Positions 45,876 through 56,233 of a stretch of 64,000 nt of DNA are shown here, in pieces; the first letter of the stretch is position 1, and each line of letters starts with the position of its first letter. The translations under genes were made by a program, and so were the position numbers. The notes under the pieces were generated by a model. That model was given only the letters and a program-made list of their open reading frames with translations, was not told the DNA's origin and ran no database searches. This stretch comes from Alnus glutinosa (taxonomy: Eukaryota; Streptophyta; Magnoliopsida; Fagales; Betulaceae): positions 34,663,951-34,727,950 of the forward strand of contig NC_084889.1 of the NCBI RefSeq assembly GCF_958979055.1, written 5' to 3'.

Positions 45876-46357
45876 AATTTTAGGTAAAATTTCACTTATA
45901 ACACTCGATCTTTCATCACTTTTACAATTAAGTACTCGAAACTTTAAAAAGTGTCAATTTATGGTATCAATTTTTCAATTGTTTTCAATTTCAATCATCT
46001 ATCATAATTTTCCGTTAAATCCTATTAAAATTCTCAAAATACCCGCGTTTTTTTTTAAAAAAAAAAAAAAATTATAAAATTTTTCAAAGATTCAAACATG
46101 AGTATTTTTGCAAATTCCATTAAATTCTGACTAACACATAAATCTTTACAATTATTTTCTTTTCTTTTTTTCCTAAAAAAAAATGGGTATTTTAAAATTT
46201 TTGACAAGATTTAACGAAAAAATTTAACAGATGGTTGAAATTGAAAATATAAAATAAAAAATATATACCATAAATTAACACTTTTTAAAATTTGAGTATT
46301 TAATTGTAAAAGTGATGAAAGATGATGAGTTATAAGTGAAGTTTTTTCCAAATTTTA
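45876..46357. mobile_element. Long inverted-repeat (fold-back) element
   Basis: The left arm (about 190 bp, including TTCATCACTTTTACAATTAA and TTAAAAAGTGTCAATTTATG) recurs inverted at the right. The centre is A/T runs. No coding capacity. Inverted arms of this length could form a long hairpin RNA if transcribed. Confidence 0.75.
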
Positions 46358-47384
46358 TTAGGCAATTCTAAGTCACCCATAGAATGCTTTTCTTTTTTGG
46401 TGATATACTTTTCTCGATGGGGTTAAAGGTTGAATTTCAAATCCCACTAACTCCTAAATATCATTAGAGCTATACTATGACAGTACTGACCATGTTAGAC
46501 CTTAAAAGATGTTTTTACTTTGTAGCTTTTACAGTTCAGAGTCTCAATCATTTAAAAAACAACCAATTGTTTCTTTTTATTTGTGAGTAAGAGTAGAAAG
46601 AAAGATCAACAAGGGTTCTTTCCATTGTCTAGCAAAATGGATAACCTAGCTGAAAGGAGATGGGAATACTTCTTGAGTAGGATAGAGGGGCGGCTCATTT
46701 TGTCACATTTTGAGCACAGAAGTTTACATCAGTACAAACTTTCTAAACGCATCAAGAAGAGGAAAAAAACGATGGAGCAAAGGATATTAGGTCTTATTGG
46801 GGTTGTTGTTGCCGTGCACAACGATTTTGAATAATAAAGAATCGAGAAGAGAGAAAACAAGAGAAAAACAAGACAATGATTTGACAATGTGCCTACGTCC
46901 ATAAGAATGCGGCTATATTCAATAATATGATTTATGGTTACAACATAACATATTTTAAGGTACAATGATGCTGCCAGTTAGACAACCAATTGGTTGAACT
47001 CTAGCAAAGAGCTGTCCAACTATTTCAACCTACTCTTTAGTGAAGATCAGATTTTTCTTTGACATTGTTTCTACTGTCTGTTGCTTGCCCTAACCACTTC
47101 ATTCAAAGGAAATAAGAAGAAAAAGAATGGAGAATTCCCCAAGAAATTTCCCAAAGACAGGATTTTGAAAAAGACACAGCACCAACCGTGCGGCCATAGG
47201 AAGAGAGAGGAACACATCTTTTTAGGAAAAAGAAGCTTGAATTGGATCCCATTAGAGTCAAAAGAGTAGGAGCTTATGCTTAATTGATTTGATATCTATT
47301 ACTGTAATCATAAGAAAAAGTACAACTAAAAATATTTAATAAGAGTCATCACATAAAGTAACCACCTTTATTTTTCCTTTTATT
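46358..47384. other. Intergenic region
   Basis: Contains short basic-residue-rich frames near 46583-46834 and 47081-47269, without any domain I recognise. Treated as noncoding. Confidence 0.4.
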
Positions 47385-49160
47385 TTTTTTTTATACTTTT
47401 TTATATAGGTGGGCACCCCATTTACAATCAAAAAAGACCTCTGCTAGCCTTGAGTAAGGAGGTGCTGTGGATAAAATGAAGGCAAATTTGGACCTTCTCA
47501 GGGCCATATAATAAGAGGGGTGAAACATCTAGTCAATATATTTGATGGTGCAGAAACTAATGAAGCAAAATGGATATACATTCTACAAACAAAAACATCA
47601 ATCATGCATTGCAGGTGGAGTTGGTAAATTGATTGAAGAAAAGGAAGGGCTCTCTTTGTTTCTTTCTCTCTTTAAAAATCCTTTCATATTACTATTTTTG
47701 ATTGCTTCAAATGACCAAAACAACAAAGTGACAGCACCATGGTGGCAATGCCACTGTTACCCCAATCAGCATCCCTAATGATTTAGATCCCCACGCCCAA
47801 ATAATAAATTAGATTTGAACAAATAAATCAGTGTAAATTGGATACCCTAGAAAGTTATTCTCATATTGAGAAGATGAATTTCACACATAGAATGAATGGA
47901 ATATAACAGAGCTCATAGGTGTTAAGTCCTACATTGATTCATTTTAAGGTGATGCTAAGCTTTATAAACGATTATAGAAAGCTCCAATTGCAATTTAACT
48001 AGTCATTTTGGAGTGATTTGTCATATGTGATTAGTATTTTTCATGACTACTTACGGTAAGTACTTCCAAGTGCATGACGTGACATGTTAGAATATTTATT
48101 AAACTAAGGCTCCGTTTGTTTCAATGCAAAACCTTCTCTAGAAAAAGTTTTCCTTATTTTTCAGTGTTTGGTACGACCGAAAATTTTGGTCAAACCGAAA
48201 ACATTTTTGCGTTGAAACCAGCGGAGCGTAAATGTATTAAGACAATCATTTCTACGGACCAAATATTTATTTAACTAAATGAAGCCAGTTTGCAATACCA
48301 TAATATCTACCTTAATACAAATTGAAAGAGAAGCCAAATGATATGATTTCAAAGGAACTAGCTTGTTGATGCTCCAAGAGACTATTACTGTTCGAGGAAA
48401 CTAGTTTCCCTGTCAACTACAATTCCTAGTCATTTCCTAGGTGATTGATCCCCTTGCCTGTTATGTTATTCTTCTTATAGTACAATAAGAGACATTAAGA
48501 ATACAAAAAAACAAAAGGCTGGTATTTAGGGTGAAAGAATCTACAATCACCACAAGGCAGAGATTGCTTAGAGTCAAGATGCTAAAGGGCATTGCCAGGA
48601 GGTCAACCTAAACGGAAAGGAAGGGCAAATACTATAAACAGTCTTATCAAAGTGGGGAAAAAACTGAACTGTTTTTTCTAGGTGAAATATGATGAAAATA
48701 ATTCCTTTGATGAGTACGGAATGATCATCCTGATAACAAAAATTGAAACAACTTTAGAGCTTGACACTGCAGTTCTTCACATACTGGAAACTTCTGTCTG
48801 ACTTCAAAGAAGTATGAATTAATAATGAGATTAAATATCTTAGCAAGGAAATGGTTGTCCTTTTACAAACTAATCCTATAAAGTGAGAATAAAGGCAATT
48901 TCATGGGGTATTCAATCACAGTGGTTATTTTGAGAAAAGAAAAATGCAATAGAATATAAAGCCATGACAGAAACTGTAGACAAAAAAGGAGCTAAAAGGC
49001 CATTCAGGGCAGGACTAATGGCATGAATCAACTCAACCCCTTATGAGGGAGGAGATGCCATTCGGTCCAAGGACTATTGGCTAACATTCAATATAAAAGT
49101 AATCAATGAATATGTCAAAAAGGGACAAGTTGTGAACCCCAACTTGGCTCCTAAGGGGCA
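47385..49160. repeat. Dispersed repeat, copy 1
   Basis: Matches 62405-63660 in the same orientation (both include 'aaaagacctctgcta.cctt' and 'acttggctcctaagg'). This copy has an extra small MITE (48108-48227) and about 800 bp of unmatched sequence (about 48263-49065). The other copy has a solo LTR instead. No complete gene is visible. Confidence 0.8.
48108..48227. mobile_element. 120-bp MITE
   Basis: GGCTCCGTTTGTTTCAATGC at the left and, inverted, GCTCCGCTGGTTTCAACGC at the right. Inner arms also pair (AAAATTTTGGTC region). The empty site is seen in the related copy at about 63050. The termini are hAT-like. The target duplication is not clear. Confidence 0.7.
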
Positions 49161-49246
49161 TCCTTTATGTGTCCCACGCAAGACGGGAGGCAAATGAAAC
49201 TGCTCACAGACTAGCAAAGCTTGCACTCTCTGTAGGAGAAGATCGA
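49160..49246 (+). pseudogene. Retroelement RNase H (RVT_3) fragment
   Basis: 29 codons read ILYVSHARREANETAHRLAK and then LALSVGEDR. The 'v.REAN.aAH.LAK.A' signature ends the RNase H domain of plant non-LTR retrotransposons and related domesticated proteins. No reverse transcriptase is found nearby. Confidence 0.6.
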
Positions 49247-49472
49247 AGTGGTACACATAGAGGATGCCCCTCAAGGTGTTAATGATATTGTAATTGCTGA
49301 ACGTTGTGTTCAAGTTTATTCTCATCAATGAATGGAATGCGTTTCAAAAATAAATAAATAAAAAAGGAGAAAAAGAAAAAACGAGATCCATTCACAATCT
49401 CAAATGCACACAGCAGAAGTTGATAGCAGAATAGTACTTCTTTTGTAAATATAATAGCGGAAAGGGACAAAC

Positions 49473-49574
49473 CTCTGTCAAAATTGTAAGGTCAACAACT
49501 ATGCTTGTAACATATCCAAGAACAAGGCCAATCACACTCCTTGCTACAGAGGATGATCCAATATCCACATCAAT
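49473..49574 (-). pseudogene. Isolated exon-like segment of an unrecognised membrane protein
   Basis: The minus strand has a CAG acceptor, 34 open codons (IDVDIGSSSVARSVIGLVLG, YVTSIVVDLTILTE) and a GT donor (AGAG/GTTTGT). The content resembles a real membrane-protein exon, but I cannot name the family and found no partner exons. Confidence 0.3.
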
Positions 49575-49616
49575 CTGCATAATAGGAATTTGGACAGTCA
49601 TTTTTACATTTAAGAA

Positions 49617-49943
49617 TGTTAGAATATATATATATATATATTCCATGCTAAGTTGATTTATTTTCTTATAAGAATATTTCTCATTTAGGTTTGATTTACC
49701 ATTTTATATTCTCCTTTATACTATTTTCTTGTAGAATTTATTCCCTTCCATATGTGTTCTAGGGTTACTTGCTCATTACTCATAGTCTCTCTATAAATAA
49801 AGACGTGTGTAATATTGTTTAAATACACTTCAATACAAGATGTAGCCCTAACGCTTTTCTCTCTCCGCTTCCGCTTCCGCTTCCGCTTCCGCTCTCTCTT
49901 CTTTCTCTTTTTCATATTTTTATATTTTGTATAAAATTCTACA
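49617..49943. mobile_element. 327-bp solo LTR, copia-like
   Basis: Begins TGTTAGAAT and ends ATTCTACA (inverted ends). Flanks AAGAA and CAGAA match at 4 of 5 positions as a decayed target duplication. Inside are a plus-strand TATA box (CTATAAATAAAG, about 49790), a (CGCTTC)n minisatellite (about 49864-49895) and T-rich 3' sequence. No internal domain lies next to it. Confidence 0.65.
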
Positions 49944-49948
49944 CAGAA

Positions 49949-50691
49949 CAAGCACAAACAATAGATATTACAATGATTTCACCCCAGAAAATGGGTAAAA
50001 ATATATGCAGTTTTACCTCGAGAAAGTATAGTCTTGTCTTTAGTATTTGCAGGTTGCAGCTTTCCCCTGTAAGCAAGCTTTTGTTCCAACTGCACGCTTG
50101 ACCATCCAATACCCCTCTACCCCTTAAAAACCCATCAGCTGCTCAATGCCATCAAGGGCAAAACTGACATAAGCCACTAAAATTTTGCAGAATCTTCATA
50201 CTTTGAGCATGTCATACCTCACAGCCTCAGCAATACTAGGAATTAGTGTTTAAATCTTGCATAATCCCCAAAAATGTCACTTCCATTATATATAATTTCT
50301 TAAATTTTAATTATTATTTTAAAAAAAATTAAATTATGGAAATTTTACTTCATATTTGTCACTTCTAAAATATGTTAAAATTTATAAATTCTGAATTAAT
50401 AAAAGTGACAAATGCTAATACGAGAATATCTTAATCATTTGATTTGAAAACAATGGTTAAATTTTAAGAAATTGCATATGGTATAATATTCTAAAAATTG
50501 TAAAGGATTCCCATCCAGAAAAGTTTCCAGTCATCATAGCCCATGAAAGGCTAGAATAGAATAGTATGGATTAAGATCTATAAATATAAATCACAAAAAA
50601 AAAAAAAAAAAGATCTATAAATGTAATTTCTTGTTAAGAACTTAATTGTAAACTTTAATTGAATGATTTGAAAGTTTTGGGATGCGATGTA
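49949..50691. other. Intergenic region
   Basis: AT-rich. An A-run near 50594-50612 has 'agatctataaat' on both sides. No gene is seen. Confidence 0.45.
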
Positions 50692-51075
50692 GAGAAAATT
50701 ACAAAATTGATCACTGATGTTTGAGGTTGTGACAAATAATGTCATTTTTCTATCTTGGTCATTATGAAATTATAAATTTACCTTAAAAATGATTATAAAA
50801 AAAAGAAAAAAGAAGAGAAAAATGGGCATTGGGTGGCTGGAGTGGCTCACCACCCCAGATTCAGCCAAAAGAAGTGGCCTAACCACCCCATGGCCAAATC
50901 TGGGGTCAATCGCCACCTAGTGCCCGTTTCTATTTATTTTTTATAATTTTAAGGATAAATGTAAAATTTCATAATAATCTTAATGGAAAAATGACCAAAT
51001 TTTACCACTTTTAAAATTTTAAGAAGTTATTTGTCATGGCCTCAAATTTTTGAGACCAATTTTTATAATTTTTCC
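50692..51075. mobile_element. Fold-back MITE with GC-rich centre
   Basis: The left arm (GAGAAAATTACAAAATTGAT, then TTGTGACAAATAATG, TGGTCATTATGAAATT) recurs inverted at the right. The centre (about 50830-50930) is a GC-rich 'gtggctggagtggctcacc' block in imperfect dyad. No coding capacity. Confidence 0.7.
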
Positions 51076-51331
51076 TATAAAGTCAAGGACACTATAATGA
51101 AAGCATTCTTAATTATCACAAGCTTTGAATAATATGACCAAAATCTGTTGCAAATATCTCCAACACAGGAGAGAGAATTTCGAATTTGTTAATAAATACT
51201 AGAAAACAAGGCTTTCTACTTAAGAGAAATGAATTGGTTATTTCCACCCTTCAACCATTTTACTATTTACTACACTTAAGAAATAAACGAATTTAATAGA
51301 TTATTTGCTCAATTTTTCTTGGACCCAAATT

Positions 51332-51708
51332 AGAGTGCGTTTGAGATTACGATTTTGTAAACAAAAAGTGCGATTTTAAACCAAATCGTAAAAAATAAAT
51401 TGTTTGAAAATTGCACTTTTAAAAAATTGTAATTTGAAAACTTTTTCAAACGCAAAAACCTGCATTTTCAAATTGCAGACAAATTGGTGTTTTTTTCAAA
51501 ACACAGAATTTTAAAGACTAACCTGCAATTTTAAACGCCAAACGCTTAATTGAGTTTTTAAAAATCACTTTTTCAAAACACAGAATTTTAAAGGCTAACC
51601 TGTAATTTTAAAGGCCAAAAGCTTAACTGCGTTTTTAAAAATCACTTTTTCAAATTGCACATTTTAAAATAGCTATTTTTTGAAATTGCAAACCTAAACC
51701 GACCTTGT
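51332..51708. mobile_element. hAT-like MITE with internal duplication
   Basis: The left end AGAGTGCGTTTGAGATTACG and the right end, inverted (AAGGTCGGTTTAGGTTTGC), resemble the element at 42788. A segment of about 78 bp (TTCAAAACACAGAATTTTAA... to AAAATCACTTT) is tandemly duplicated at about 51496-51652. Confidence 0.6.
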
Positions 51709-52474
51709 AATCGATACGGGTCAAAGAAAAAAAATATATTCTAAACCTCTAATTTTTATATAAAATTATACGTTGAGTGTTTAATAAAAATAAATAAATA
51801 AATCTGATAGTAGATTTCCAATTTAAAACAAAAAATAAATAAATAAATAGCAACAGACTATCAAGAAAAGTGTAGTTTAACGTGATGTTTGGCCTTCGAA
51901 AGATTTTTGGGTGCGAGCAATACACCTAAGACTAACCCTTTTCCGTGAGGGTTTCGCGCGCGCTCTTTCTCTCTCAACTTTCTTCTTGGCCTCTGCATCG
52001 CCGTCGTCACTTTGGGCATCTACCTCGTCGGAACCTGCTCCATATACTTTCTCTGCTGCTTCTCTTCACTGAAGGTAAGCCACACTGGGCACTTCGATCT
52101 TTATAGTTCCAAAACGAGGGGTATTTTTTGGAATTACGTTGTAACATTTCAGGTTTAATTAAAAGGGTTCCCTAAACCGGAACTGCTTTTGAAAACCATA
52201 AGCATGGTGGCATTTAGAATGTTCTCCCGTTAATAATATTTAATAATCAGATGATTGTAAACCATTGGACTTGAAAATGACCTTCAATGAATTTAGATGG
52301 CTTGCAATATGATTATTTCATCTACATATCAAATCAAATATCGTCTACATATCAAAGATGATCCTCTCTGGTCAATTTGTAGTTTATTTCATCCGCATAT
52401 CAACCCATTGTGTTTCTTCTGTTTTGTTGTCAACTTGGAAAATGAATTGGCTTAATTTTGAATTGTCTTCACCA
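51709..52474. other. Region upstream of the PPR gene with a possible first exon
   Basis: A CT-rich leader-like stretch (about 51965-51985) precedes a frame reading NFLLGLCIAVVTLGIYLVGT and ending at a good donor (CTGAAG/GTAAGC, about 52074). This could be the first exon of a lost or overlapping gene. I found no ATG for it. The rest is noncoding. Confidence 0.3.
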
Positions 52475-52585
52475 GGAAGGGGAGGAAGAGGAAGAGGAAG
52501 AGGAAGTTATCAAACAGAGGCCCTAAGGGGGCGTTTTGGTGCACAGAGCTTGGGCAGGGGAAGCAATCAGGATAGTGGTGACTAA
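52475..52585 (+). pseudogene. RGG-rich terminal exon remnant
   Basis: After a TTCACCAG acceptor the frame reads GRGGRGRGRGSYQTEALRGR, FGAQSLGRGSNQDSGD and a stop. Gly/Arg repeats of this kind end many RNA-binding proteins. The family is not identified. It may pair with the donor at about 52074. Confidence 0.3.
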
Positions 52586-52634
52586 AACAGAGTAAGAGGC
52601 AATGATTTTTCAATCTCTTAAGGATCATAATTAT

Positions 52635-52859
52635 GCTCTGATACCATGAAAAAAACTAAACGTAGTTACTGAGATATGAATGAAGAAGAAATTCAGTGTG
52701 TATTACTTGATTGTGATTGATTTACACGATGGGGTATTTATAAAGGAAGATTTGGGTTACATAGCTGTTGTATATTAATGTTGTGATCTTCTATACATGG
52801 AAAATGTTTATGTAGAAGTAATGGGAACGTTGTTGATTGGAAATTTTCCTTTCTCAACA
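52635..52859 (-). mobile_element. LTR with primer-binding site (remnant LTR retrotransposon)
   Basis: On the minus strand TGTTGAGAAAGG... runs to ..TTTTTTTCA (52859-52647) and is followed directly by TGGTATCAGAGC (52646-52635), the perfect primer site for initiator-Met tRNA. Only one LTR and a few internal bases remain. It abuts the region just 5' of the PPR coding sequence. Confidence 0.75.
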
Positions 52860-52993
52860 GATTTGTGACCGTTGCTCATATTTCTTTCCTCAACAACCAC
52901 CAGCCCCACTTGATAGGGGACTACATATTGGACCTGAGAATCGGGTCGGGTTTGTTCGCCGTGGTCTGGCGATCTAGCTTAAACTTCTTTTTT

Positions 52994-55447
52994 ATGAAAC
53001 CATTTAGAACAAATGCACTTCAAGCCCTTGCTTCTTTTAGAGTGTGTCCACCTCCAAATCTGCCTATAAATGTTGAAAATTTTATCGATGCCCGTATCAT
53101 TAAGACGGGTTTCAATCCGGAAACATGCCGGTCTAATTTCCTGGTCAAGAATATCCTGGAAAGAGGTGAATTGTCCCATGCGCGTGAGGTGTTTGATCAA
53201 ATGCCTCAGAAAAATACAATCTCAACAAACATGATGATTTCTGGTTATGTGAAATCAGGCAACCTTTCTTATGCTAGAGAGTTGTTTGATGGAATGGTTG
53301 AACGTACGGCAGTGACATGGACAATCTTAATTGGTGGATACTCAAAGTGTAATCAATTTCGAGAAGCATTTAAGATTTATTCTGAGATGTGTAGATGGGG
53401 GACAGAGCCGGATTATGTGACCTTTGCTACTCTCCTATCTGGATGCAGTGACTCAGAGACCGCAGATGAAGTAGTTCAAGTTCATGCCCATATCATTAAA
53501 TTGGGACATGATTCGACTCTCATGGTTTGTAATTCCTTGGTTGATGCTTACTGCAAAATATGTCGCTTAGATTTATCTCGTCAACTCTTTAAGGAAATGC
53601 CTGAAAGAGATTCTGTCACTTTGAATGCATTGATAACAGGGTTCTCAAGAGATGGGTTGAATGAAGACGCAATAAAGCTCTTTATGGACATGCAACATTT
53701 TGGCTTCAAGCCTTCAGATTTTACTTTTGCTGCAGTTCTGTGTGCGGTTATTGGGTTGGACGACATAGTACTTGGGCAGCAGGTTCATGCTTTTGTGGTG
53801 AAGACCAACAATGTTTGGAATGTGTTTGTGGGGAATGCTTTGCTTGATTTCTACTCGAAGCATGGTCGTGTGCTTGAGGCAAGGAAACTTTTTGATGAGA
53901 TGCCGGAGTTGGATGGTGTTTCATACAATGTAATCATCACCTGTTATGCATGGGATGGGCAACCCAAAGAGTCTCTTGGTCTTTTTCGAGAATTACAGTT
54001 TACTAGATTTGATCGGAGGCAATTCCCTTTTGCAACCTTGTTGAGCATAGCGGCTAATACTTTGGACTTGGAAATGGGTCGACAAATTCATTCCCAGACT
54101 GTTGTGTTAACAGCAGATTCAGAAGTTCCGATTGGAAATTCTTTGGTTGACATGTATGCCAAATGTGACAGATTTGAGGAAGCCAACAAGATATTTGCAA
54201 ATTTAGCCCACAAAAGCACAGTTCCATGGACAGCCATGATCTCAGGTTATGTTCAGAAGGGACTACATGAAGAAGGCCTAAAACTGTTCAATGAGATGCA
54301 TAGGAACAATGTAGGTGCTGACCAGGCCACTTTTGCAAGCATCTTGAGTGCTTCTGCAAATTTAGCCTCACTCTCACTAGGGAAACAGTTACACTCATTT
54401 GTAATTAGATCAGGATTTCTATCAAATGTATATTGTGGAAGTGCAGTCGTAGATATGTATGCAAAATGTGGTTCCTTAAAAGATGCACTTCAAAGTTTTC
54501 AAGAAATGCCTGATAGGAACCCAGTCACCTGGAATGCCCTGATCTCAGCTTATGCACAAAATGGAGATGGTGAAGGCACTCTTAAGTCATTTGATCAGAT
54601 GATCCAGTCAGGTTTCCAACCGGATTCCATTAGCTTCCTGAGTGTCTTAACTGCTTGCAGCCACTGTGGGCTCGTTGATGAAGCATTACAATACTTCAAA
54701 TCCATGACTCAAGTTTACAATTTTGCTCCCAGAGGACCACACTATGCATCAATTGTTGACGTGTTGTGTCGGAGTGGAAGGTTTGATGAAGCAGAGAAGT
54801 TGATGGCGGAAATGCCATTCGAGCCTGACGAAGTTATGTGGTCATCAGTTCTTAATTCTTGTAGAATTCATAAAAATCAAGAATTGGCTAAGAAAGCAGC
54901 AGGCCAACTTTTCAATATGGCAGGGCTTAGGGATGCTGCTCCTTATGTTAACATGTCCAATATTTATGCAGCAGCAGGTCAATGGGATAGTGTTGGGATG
55001 ATGAAGAAGGCGATGAGGGATCGAGGAGTTAAAAAGGCCCCTGCTTATAGCTGGGTTGAAATCAAACATAAGATTCATGTATTCTCAGCGAATGACAAGT
55101 CCCACCCACAGATGGGGGAGATCATGAGGAAGATTGATATGCTGGTGAAGCAGATGGAGAAGGAAGGATACAAGCCTGACACAAGCTGTGTACTCCACAA
55201 TGTGGATGAGGAGATCAAAATAGAGTCTCTTAAATACCACAGTGAACGCTTAGCAATTGCATTTGCTCTGATCAGCACACCAGAAGGGTCACCCATACTG
55301 GTGATGAAGAATCTCCGAGCTTGTACAGATTGTCATGCTGCAATCAAGCTGATTTCAAAGATTGTTGCAAGGGAGATTACAGTCAGGGATTCAAGCAGGT
55401 TCCATCATTTTAGAGATGGGTTTTGCTCCTGTGGAGACTATTGGTGA
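52994..55447 (+). CDS. DYW-type pentatricopeptide-repeat (PPR) protein
   Basis: Single-exon gene, 817 aa. The first ATG in the frame is at 52994 (MKPFRTNALQALASF). The open frame extends upstream to 52865 without an ATG. It has about 18 P, L and S-type PPR motifs (such as NTISTNMMISGYVKSGNLSY and DMYAKCGSLKDALQSFQEMP), then E and E+ motifs (KAPAYSWVEIKHKIHVFSAN). A complete DYW deaminase domain follows, with the HSE zinc/catalytic signature (HSERLAIAF), CTDCH and the terminal CGDYW. DYW-PPR proteins select and deaminate specific cytidines in organelle RNA. The N-terminus lacks a strongly charged transit peptide, so mitochondrion versus plastid is open. The gene appears intact. Confidence 0.96.
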   Translation: MKPFRTNALQALASFRVCPPPNLPINVENFIDARIIKTGFNPETCRSNFLVKNILERGELSHAREVFDQMPQKNTISTNMMISGYVKSGNLSYARELFDGMVERTAVTWTILIGGYSKCNQFREAFKIYSEMCRWGTEPDYVTFATLLSGCSDSETADEVVQVHAHIIKLGHDSTLMVCNSLVDAYCKICRLDLSRQLFKEMPERDSVTLNALITGFSRDGLNEDAIKLFMDMQHFGFKPSDFTFAAVLCAVIGLDDIVLGQQVHAFVVKTNNVWNVFVGNALLDFYSKHGRVLEARKLFDEMPELDGVSYNVIITCYAWDGQPKESLGLFRELQFTRFDRRQFPFATLLSIAANTLDLEMGRQIHSQTVVLTADSEVPIGNSLVDMYAKCDRFEEANKIFANLAHKSTVPWTAMISGYVQKGLHEEGLKLFNEMHRNNVGADQATFASILSASANLASLSLGKQLHSFVIRSGFLSNVYCGSAVVDMYAKCGSLKDALQSFQEMPDRNPVTWNALISAYAQNGDGEGTLKSFDQMIQSGFQPDSISFLSVLTACSHCGLVDEALQYFKSMTQVYNFAPRGPHYASIVDVLCRSGRFDEAEKLMAEMPFEPDEVMWSSVLNSCRIHKNQELAKKAAGQLFNMAGLRDAAPYVNMSNIYAAAGQWDSVGMMKKAMRDRGVKKAPAYSWVEIKHKIHVFSANDKSHPQMGEIMRKIDMLVKQMEKEGYKPDTSCVLHNVDEEIKIESLKYHSERLAIAFALISTPEGSPILVMKNLRACTDCHAAIKLISKIVAREITVRDSSRFHHFRDGFCSCGDYW

Positions 55448-55508
55448 CTTTGTAAAACACCTAAAATTTTTCTTGTAAAACGGGCCAACAATTACAGAGT
55501 TTTAGTTT

Positions 55509-55664
55509 GAGAAATGCTAGACTTACCAAAAAAAAATTGCAAAATTTTGTTCCCAAATAATGAGATTGTGACACATTTCCCAAAATGAAAGATCACATGA
55601 GATTGTAACACATCATTTGAAAACCAAATTTTAGAGAAATTTTTTGGGATGTGTAGCATTTCCC
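55509..55664. mobile_element. 156-bp MITE downstream of the PPR gene
   Basis: GAGAAATGCTAGACTTACC at the left and, inverted, GGGAAATGCTACACATCCC at the right, with AAATTT-rich inner arms. The termini resemble those of the nested MITE at 42924, suggesting one family. A clear target duplication is not seen. Confidence 0.6.
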
Positions 55665-55986
55665 TTTTCTTTTTCTAGTTTTCGTCTGGCAAATTATGCA
55701 GTGGAAAAGCGTTTTATATTTATTTTTAGCAAAACAGGTTGGTGAGATTGGACCGGGTGAAGTCAGGTCCATGGACCGTGGTGGACCCATTAACTTTTTT
55801 GATGGTCATGTTCACTATATAGGTGGTTTAAAACATGAGTAATGCTACATGTTATATTTTTATCACATGCTACATGTTATATTCTCCACTTCTCTTGGCC
55901 TTCACAGAGCAGGTAAAAGAGAAATCATGACTTGACTTGGTGCCATAGGGCCACAATGCTTAGGTGATCAGTTTTCCATTTTGTAG

Positions 55987-56233
55987 GACGGAAATAATTG
56001 GATAAGTTCCCATGTACCTACTTTCTCAGCGATTGATCCTTCCTATGCTTTACCAAACAACATTGCTGTGATAACCCTCCAGGTAATGGGCAAATTCCTT
56101 AATGAACCATTTCTTGACAGTTGGCTCCTGTTGATATTAAGAAGAATGAGATGATCATAAATATCTTCATTTCTTAATATTTCCAGAACTTGAAAATGGA
56201 AAAGTACTTCTTCGATTGGCTCACTTGTATGAG
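55987..56233 (+). pseudogene. Alpha-mannosidase (GH38) gene fragment
   Basis: Two adjacent exon remnants. 55987-56082 encodes DGNNWISSHVPTFSAIDPSY and ALPNNIAVITLQ, between a TTTGTAG acceptor and a GTAATG donor. 56187-56233 encodes ELENGKVLLRLAHLYE, then GTGCGT. The order (HVPTFSAIDPSY..LPDNVA..TLQEL..G.VLLRLAH) is that of plant lysosomal/vacuolar alpha-mannosidase near its C-terminus. The acceptor of the second piece lacks the G needed to join in frame, and no further exons are present. It is a broken fragment. Confidence 0.8.

Noticed and set aside
46583..47269. Basic-residue-rich short frames
   Set aside because: No domain, no splice context, and composition typical of A-rich noncoding DNA.
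52865..52993. Upstream extension of the PPR frame
   Set aside because: It starts at a GTG, there is no ATG before 52994, and it lies next to an LTR.
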